A DNA stretch of 64,000 nucleotides from JAICJR01 sp963848495. Lineage in GTDB: Bacteria; Actinomycetota; Thermoleophilia; Solirubrobacterales; Thermoleophilaceae. A model generated the notes under the pieces. The model made no database searches and was not told the DNA's origin. It saw only the letters and a list, made by a program, of their open reading frames with translations. Positions 59,455 to 64,000 of the stretch are shown here, one piece after another (the stretch's first letter is position 1; the number at the start of each line of letters is the position of its first letter). The position numbers and the translations under genes are program-made. The stretch spans positions 744,001 to 808,000 of the forward strand of contig CAWKDV010000002.1 of NCBI GenBank assembly GCA_963848495.1, in the 5' to 3' direction.

Positions 59455-61113
59455 GTGCAGCAGCCCGGCCTGGACCTGGAAACTCTCGAGTTCACGCTCG
59501 AGTCGATCAACGAGTTCGCCCGGCGCGAGCTGCCCGATTCGCTCGTCATCGAGCTCGACGACCGCGATGAGTTCCCCGAGGAGCTCGTGCGCAAGATGTG
59601 CGGCGAGGAGCTCGGCGTGCAGCTCGTGTTCATCCCCGAGGAGTACGGCGGAATGGGCGGGAACGCTGCGGACGTGTACCGGGTCTGCGAAACGATGGCG
59701 CACATCGATGTGGGCATCGCCACCGCGGTGCTCGCCACCTTCCTGGGCAGCGATCCGATCACGGTCGGCGGCACGCCCGAACAGAAGCAGCGCTGGATGT
59801 CGCGCGTCGCCGAGGAGGGAATCCTGTTCGCCTACGGCGCCACCGAGCCCGACGCCGGCAGCGACCTCGCCGCGCTCAAGACCGTGGCCAAGCGCGAGAA
59901 CGGCGGCTACCGGATCTCGGGCGCCAAGCAGTGGATCTCGAACGGCGGCGTCGCGGAGCTCACCTCGATCCTGGCGATGGCGCCCGACGGGCCGACCTGG
60001 TTCGTCGTCGAGAAGGGCACCGAGGGCTTCATCCAGGGCGACCACGAGCACAAGCACGGCATCCGTCTGAGCAACACCGCGCCGCTCTTCCTCGAGGACG
60101 TCTACGTGGACGCCGACGGCCTCGTCGGCGGCGTGGAGGGCCAGGGCCTCGTCCAGGCCCAAGAGGTGTTCGGCTACACGCGCCTGATGGTCGCCGCGTT
60201 CGGCCTGGGGGCCGGCTGGGCCGCGCTCGACCGCGCGATCCCCTACTCGCAGGAGCGCATCCAGGCGGGCGGCCCACTGTCGGAGAAGGAGGGCTTCACG
60301 CACAAGCTGATCGTGCCCCACGTCGTGAGGCTCGAGGCCTCGCGCGCGGCGATCGAGGAGACCGCCGAGCGGCTCGACGCGGGCGAGGGCACGCTGAACA
60401 TCGAGGGCGCAGTGGCCAAGTACCTCGCCAGCGAGGCCGGCGACGCCGCGGCCGACGCCGCCATCCAGGCCCACGGCGGCTACGGCTACACGCACGAGTA
60501 CATCGTCGAGAAGATCAAGCGCGACGTCCGCATCACGCGCATCTACGAGGGCACCTCGGAGATCATGGAGATGACGATCTCGCGCGGGCGCTGGCAGGAG
60601 CACCTCAAGTCGCGCGGCGACTACTACCACGCGGCCGCGCGCGAGCTGGAGGCTCTGGACTCGACGCACGAGGCCGTGGGCGCCGGCATCGCCGCGCTCG
60701 CGAACCACGCGCTGGCCGAGCTGCTCGAGGCCTGCCGCGTCGGCCGCCTCACACGCCACCAGCACATCCTGCTTCGCCTGGGCGAGCTGATCGCCCTGGC
60801 CGAGGGCGCGGGGACGCTCGCCCGGCGGGCGGCGCGCATGGCGGACGGCGAGCTCGGCGAGAAGTCGGACAAGCGCTTTGACGCCGACTCGCTGGCGGCC
60901 GTGAGCCGCGTGAACGCCCGCGAGGTCGCGCTGGAGATCGCCAGCCAGGGGATCCACCTCGTGGCCGGCAGCGACGGCGGCGACGCCGCCGACCTCGCCG
61001 CCCGCATGAACGTCACCGCAATCCACGGCGCCCAGGCCGGCTCGATAGCCGACATGGACGCCGTCGCCGACCGCGTCTACGGCCGGCAGCCGGCCCTTAC
61101 CCGAACCGCCTGA
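59455..61113 (+). CDS. Acyl-CoA dehydrogenase family protein
   Basis: 552 residues, GTG start with GAGGGAG upstream. FAYGATEPDAGSDLAALKT, GAKQWISNGGVAELTSI, and the C-terminal QAHGGYGYTHEYIVEKIKRDVRITRIYEGTSEIMEM are typical. A C-terminal extension of about 150 residues is as in the longer ACAD branch. FAD enzyme that introduces an alpha-beta double bond into an acyl-CoA. Nine bases upstream of the KS-AT megasynthase gene, so probably co-transcribed. Confidence 0.92.
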   Translation: MQQPGLDLETLEFTLESINEFARRELPDSLVIELDDRDEFPEELVRKMCGEELGVQLVFIPEEYGGMGGNAADVYRVCETMAHIDVGIATAVLATFLGSDPITVGGTPEQKQRWMSRVAEEGILFAYGATEPDAGSDLAALKTVAKRENGGYRISGAKQWISNGGVAELTSILAMAPDGPTWFVVEKGTEGFIQGDHEHKHGIRLSNTAPLFLEDVYVDADGLVGGVEGQGLVQAQEVFGYTRLMVAAFGLGAGWAALDRAIPYSQERIQAGGPLSEKEGFTHKLIVPHVVRLEASRAAIEETAERLDAGEGTLNIEGAVAKYLASEAGDAAADAAIQAHGGYGYTHEYIVEKIKRDVRITRIYEGTSEIMEMTISRGRWQEHLKSRGDYYHAAARELEALDSTHEAVGAGIAALANHALAELLEACRVGRLTRHQHILLRLGELIALAEGAGTLARRAARMADGELGEKSDKRFDADSLAAVSRVNAREVALEIASQGIHLVAGSDGGDAADLAARMNVTAIHGAQAGSIADMDAVADRVYGRQPALTRTA

Positions 61114-61122
61114 GGCACCCTC

Positions 61123-64000
61123 ATGACAAGCCCCGCATCCACGGCAATAGCGATCGTCGGCGTCGGCGCCATCCTGCCCGACGCCCCCACCGCCGACGCC
61201 TTCTGGAAGATGGTCACGGAAGGCCATTACGCGATCAAGGAAGTCGACCCGCAGCGCTGGGACCCGGCGCTCTACTACGACGCCGATCACAAGGCGCCCG
61301 AGAAGACCTACTCGAAGATCGGCGGCTGGGTGCGCGACTGGGAGTGGGACCCGATGGCCTGGGGCCTGCCGATCCCGCCGAAGGTCAGCGACGCGATGGA
61401 CGATGCCCAGAAGTGGGCGGTGGCCGGCACGCGCATGGCGCTGCTCGACTACGGCTGGCCGGAGCGCCCGCTCGACCTCGAGCGCACCGCGGTGGTGCTC
61501 GGCAACGCGATGTCGGGGGAGCAGCACTACCTCACCACGCTTCGGACCATGTTCCCGGAGGTCGCGCGCGAGCTCGGCCAGGCGCCGAGCTTCGCAGCGC
61601 TGCCCGCTGACGTGCGCGCGTCGATCACCGAGGAGCTGCGCGGCGAGGTCGACGCCTGGCTGCCGCCCCTCTCCGAGGACACCATGCCGGGCGAGCTCGG
61701 CAACTGCCTCGCCGGCCGGGTGGCCAACCTGTTCAACCTGCGCGGGCCGAACTTCGTCGTCGACGCCGCCTGCGCGTCCGCGATGGCGGCGATGGACGCC
61801 TCGATCGAGGCGCTCGTCCAGGGCGAGTGCGACGCGGCGATCACGGGCGGCATCGACCGCAACATGGGCGCCTCCACCTTCATCAAGTTCTGCGCGATCG
61901 GCGCGCTCTCGGGCACCGGCACGCGCCCGTACGCCGACGGGGCCGACGGCTTCGTCATGGGCGAGGGCGCGGCCCTGTTCGTGATCAAGCGCCTCGCCGA
62001 CGCCGAGCGCGACGGCGACCACATCTACGCCGTGGTGCGGGGCATCAGCGGCTCGAGCGACGGCAAGGGCAAGGGCATCACGGCCCCCAACCCGATCGGG
62101 CAGAGGCTGGCCATGCAGCGCGCATGGGCGCGCTCCGGCGTCGACCCGCACGCCTGCGGCCTGATCGAGGGCCACGGCACGTCCACACGCGTGGGCGACG
62201 TCGTGGAGGTCGAGAGCCTCGGCGAGGTCTTCTCGGACGCGGGCCTGCGCCCGGCCTCGGTGGCGCTCGGCTCGGTGAAGTCGAACATCGGCCACCTGAA
62301 GGGCGGCGCGGGCGCCGCCGGGATGCTCAAGGCCGCGCTGGCGCTGCACCACAAGGTGCTTCCGCCGAGCCTCGGCTTCGTGCGCCCGAACCCGAACATC
62401 GACTGGGACCGGAGCCCGTTCGCGGTGAACACCGAGCTGCGCGAGTGGGAGCTGTCGAACGGCAGCCCGCGCGTGGCCGGCGTGAGCGCCTTCGGCTTCG
62501 GCGGAACGAACTTCCACGCCGTGCTCGAGGAGTACGTGCCCGGGCACATCACGCATGGCAACGGCCACTCGACCGCCAGCGTGCCGGCCGACATCCCGGC
62601 GCAGGCGACCGCCAAGGCGCCGCCCCGCGGCGCCGCCGTGGTGGGCGCCGACGACGTCGCCGGCCTCGCAGGGAAGCTGCGGCCGATCCTCGAGCAGGCG
62701 CAGTCCGGTGTGGCGCCCGCGCCCGAGGCGCCTGAGGAGTCCGCCCTGCGCTCGCCCGAGCGCATCGCGATCGACTATGCCGACGCCGGCGAGCTCGCCG
62801 AGCGCGCGGCGCTCGCCCTCAAGGCGCTCGACTCGGACAACCCGGCCGCCTGGAAGGCGCTCGCCGGACGCGGCATCTTCCGCGGCTCGGGCGCCGCCGG
62901 CAAGGTCGCCTTCCTCTACACGGGCCAGGGCTCGCAGTACGCCAACATGCTGGCCGAGCTGCGCAAGACGGAGCCGATCGTGGCCGAGACCTTCGACGAG
63001 GCCGACCGCATCATGCGCCCCCTGCTCGACGGCCGCGCGCTGTCCGACCTGATCTTCGTCGACCCCTCCGACAAGGACGCGATGGCGGCCGCCGAGGCCG
63101 ACCTGATGCGCACCGAGATCACTCAGCCTGCGGTGCTGACGGTCGACACCGCGCTGACGAAGCTGCTCGCCGCATACGGCATCGGGCCTGACCTCGTGAT
63201 GGGCCACAGCCTGGGCGAGTACGGCGCGCTGATCGCCGCCGGCGTGCTCACTTTCGACGCCGCCCTCGAGGCCGTGAGCGCCCGCGGGCGCGAGATGGCG
63301 CATGTCGACCCCGAGGACAAGGGCGCGATGGCGGCCGTGTTCGCGCCCCTCGAGGAGGTGCAGAAGGTGGTCGACGAGGTCGACGGCTACGTCGTCATGG
63401 CGAATGTGAACTCGTCGACCCAGGTGGTGCTCGGCGGGGCCACCGAGGCGGTCGAGCGCGCGATGGAGCTGCTCGCCGAGCGCGGGCACCAGGCCGTGCG
63501 CCTCCCGGTGAGCCACGCCTTCCACACCGAGATCGTTGCCGGCGCGGCCGAGCCGCTGCGCGAGACGCTGCGGCGGCTGACGCTGTCGCCCCCGGAACTG
63601 CCGGTGGTGGCGAACGTGGATGGTGAGCTGTACCCGATGGGCCCGGGCGTCGAGGAGCAGATGGTCGACATCCTTGGCCGCCAGGTGTCCTCGCCGGTGC
63701 AGTTCGTCAAGGGCCTTCAGACGCTCTACGAGCAGGGCGCCCGCGTGTTCGTCGAGACCGGCCCGAAGCGCGCCCTCTGGGGCTTCGCCGACGACGTTCT
63801 GGGCGACGACATCCGCGCCCTCTACACAAACCACCCCAAGGTCGGGGACATCCCGTCCCTCAACCAGGCGCTCTGCAGCCTCTGGGCCGCCGGCCTGGGC
63901 GTGGGTCGCACCGAACAACCGAAGGAGCCTGTCGTGGCCGAGCCCCCCGCACCCATCACAGCAGCCGGGCCGCCGCCGCCTGCAGTCGCACCCGCCCCCG
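61123..64000 (+). CDS. PUFA/polyketide synthase KS-AT protein (3' partial)
   Basis: 959 residues visible, open to the window end. Ketosynthase 1-470 with C217 (VDAACASAM), H351 (EGHGTSTRVGD) and H391 (SNIGHLKGGAGAAG). Acyltransferase about 593-900 with S696 in GHSLGEYGAL and H801 in SHAFHTE; the HAFH motif predicts malonyl-CoA. An Ala/Pro-rich linker starts at about 935, which in PfaA-type enzymes precedes tandem ACPs. The PEKTYSKIGGWVRDWEWDP stretch in the KS also recalls PfaA-like synthases. Product (polyunsaturated acid, lipid or polyketide) is unknown. Confidence 0.92.
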   Translation, partial: MTSPASTAIAIVGVGAILPDAPTADAFWKMVTEGHYAIKEVDPQRWDPALYYDADHKAPEKTYSKIGGWVRDWEWDPMAWGLPIPPKVSDAMDDAQKWAVAGTRMALLDYGWPERPLDLERTAVVLGNAMSGEQHYLTTLRTMFPEVARELGQAPSFAALPADVRASITEELRGEVDAWLPPLSEDTMPGELGNCLAGRVANLFNLRGPNFVVDAACASAMAAMDASIEALVQGECDAAITGGIDRNMGASTFIKFCAIGALSGTGTRPYADGADGFVMGEGAALFVIKRLADAERDGDHIYAVVRGISGSSDGKGKGITAPNPIGQRLAMQRAWARSGVDPHACGLIEGHGTSTRVGDVVEVESLGEVFSDAGLRPASVALGSVKSNIGHLKGGAGAAGMLKAALALHHKVLPPSLGFVRPNPNIDWDRSPFAVNTELREWELSNGSPRVAGVSAFGFGGTNFHAVLEEYVPGHITHGNGHSTASVPADIPAQATAKAPPRGAAVVGADDVAGLAGKLRPILEQAQSGVAPAPEAPEESALRSPERIAIDYADAGELAERAALALKALDSDNPAAWKALAGRGIFRGSGAAGKVAFLYTGQGSQYANMLAELRKTEPIVAETFDEADRIMRPLLDGRALSDLIFVDPSDKDAMAAAEADLMRTEITQPAVLTVDTALTKLLAAYGIGPDLVMGHSLGEYGALIAAGVLTFDAALEAVSARGREMAHVDPEDKGAMAAVFAPLEEVQKVVDEVDGYVVMANVNSSTQVVLGGATEAVERAMELLAERGHQAVRLPVSHAFHTEIVAGAAEPLRETLRRLTLSPPELPVVANVDGELYPMGPGVEEQMVDILGRQVSSPVQFVKGLQTLYEQGARVFVETGPKRALWGFADDVLGDDIRALYTNHPKVGDIPSLNQALCSLWAAGLGVGRTEQPKEPVVAEPPAPITAAGPPPPAVAPAP

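Noticed and set aside
59131..63918. A 1595-codon open frame on the minus strand opposite the acyl-CoA dehydrogenase and KS-AT genes
   Set aside because: It is the antisense of two clearly functional genes. Its composition (Arg, His, Val, Ala, Asp in low-complexity runs) is what high-GC codons give when read backwards, and no domain is recognisable.

Overview
The window is a stretch of a high-GC Gram-positive chromosome, most likely an actinobacterium of the Thermoleophilia type (inference: GC near 70%, GTG/TTG starts, zinc-type S14, an Actinobacteria-like set of acyl-CoA, biotin and homogentisate genes). No tRNA, rRNA, CRISPR array or recognisable insertion sequence was seen. Because of the GC bias, very long antisense open frames are everywhere and were discarded.

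Region 1 (1-14.0 kb) is the S10/spc/alpha ribosomal block in canonical order: rpsQ (5' cut), rplN, rplX, rplE, rpsN, rpsH, rplF, rplR, rpsE, rpmD, rplO, secY, then adk, map, rpmJ, rpsM, rpsK, rpsD, rpoA, rplQ and truA. It is broken in three ways. A palindromic structured element lies between rpsQ and rplN. A minus-strand pair (histidine phosphatase plus a nonsense-interrupted VOC gene) sits between secY and adk, next to a second long palindrome. infA is absent between map and rpmJ.

Region 2 (14-30 kb) holds a second small methyltransferase, surE, ligA, a D-Ala-D-Ala carboxypeptidase, a patatin, an aminotransferase, an acyl-CoA ligase, small hypothetical genes, a PQQ-dehydrogenase-like lipoprotein, a secreted GH2 hydrolase, an SCP2 protein, an epimerase, a Nudix protein and a rubredoxin. 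Region 3 (29.8-42.3 kb) centres on biotin: bioA with a TetR gene and its operator, and a probable BCCP - enoyl-CoA hydratase - bioB - bioF - bioD operon. It also carries an acyl-CoA synthetase, a cupin, a glycosyltransferase and an acyltransferase. Region 4 (42.3-53 kb) has a GMC oxidoreductase, a deletion-scarred DeoR remnant, SDRs, an Lrp regulator with an operator facing the hpd-hmgA tyrosine-degradation pair, a GNAT, a LysR regulator and a metallopeptidase. Region 5 (53-64 kb) has cydAB, a membrane GAF/PP2C/kinase partner-switching protein with its STAS partner, a 374-bp gene-free stretch holding structured sequence, an acyl-CoA dehydrogenase, and the start of a PUFA/PKS-type KS-AT megasynthase cut by the window end.

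Two themes run through the window. First, many genes are interrupted: single-base shifts, nearly all insertions, in the acyl-CoA ligase, aminotransferase and bioB; a single-base loss in the metallopeptidase; and clean internal deletions in a VOC protein, a phenylacetate-CoA ligase and a DeoR regulator. The clustering of +1 shifts in otherwise well-conserved proteins suggests sequence errors in part; the internal deletions look more like real decay. Second, two intergenic sites 57 kb apart (743-872 plus, about 58432-58532 minus) share two identical blocks flanking a hairpin whose stem sequence differs but still pairs. This is the best candidate here for an undescribed structured RNA or palindromic repeat family.
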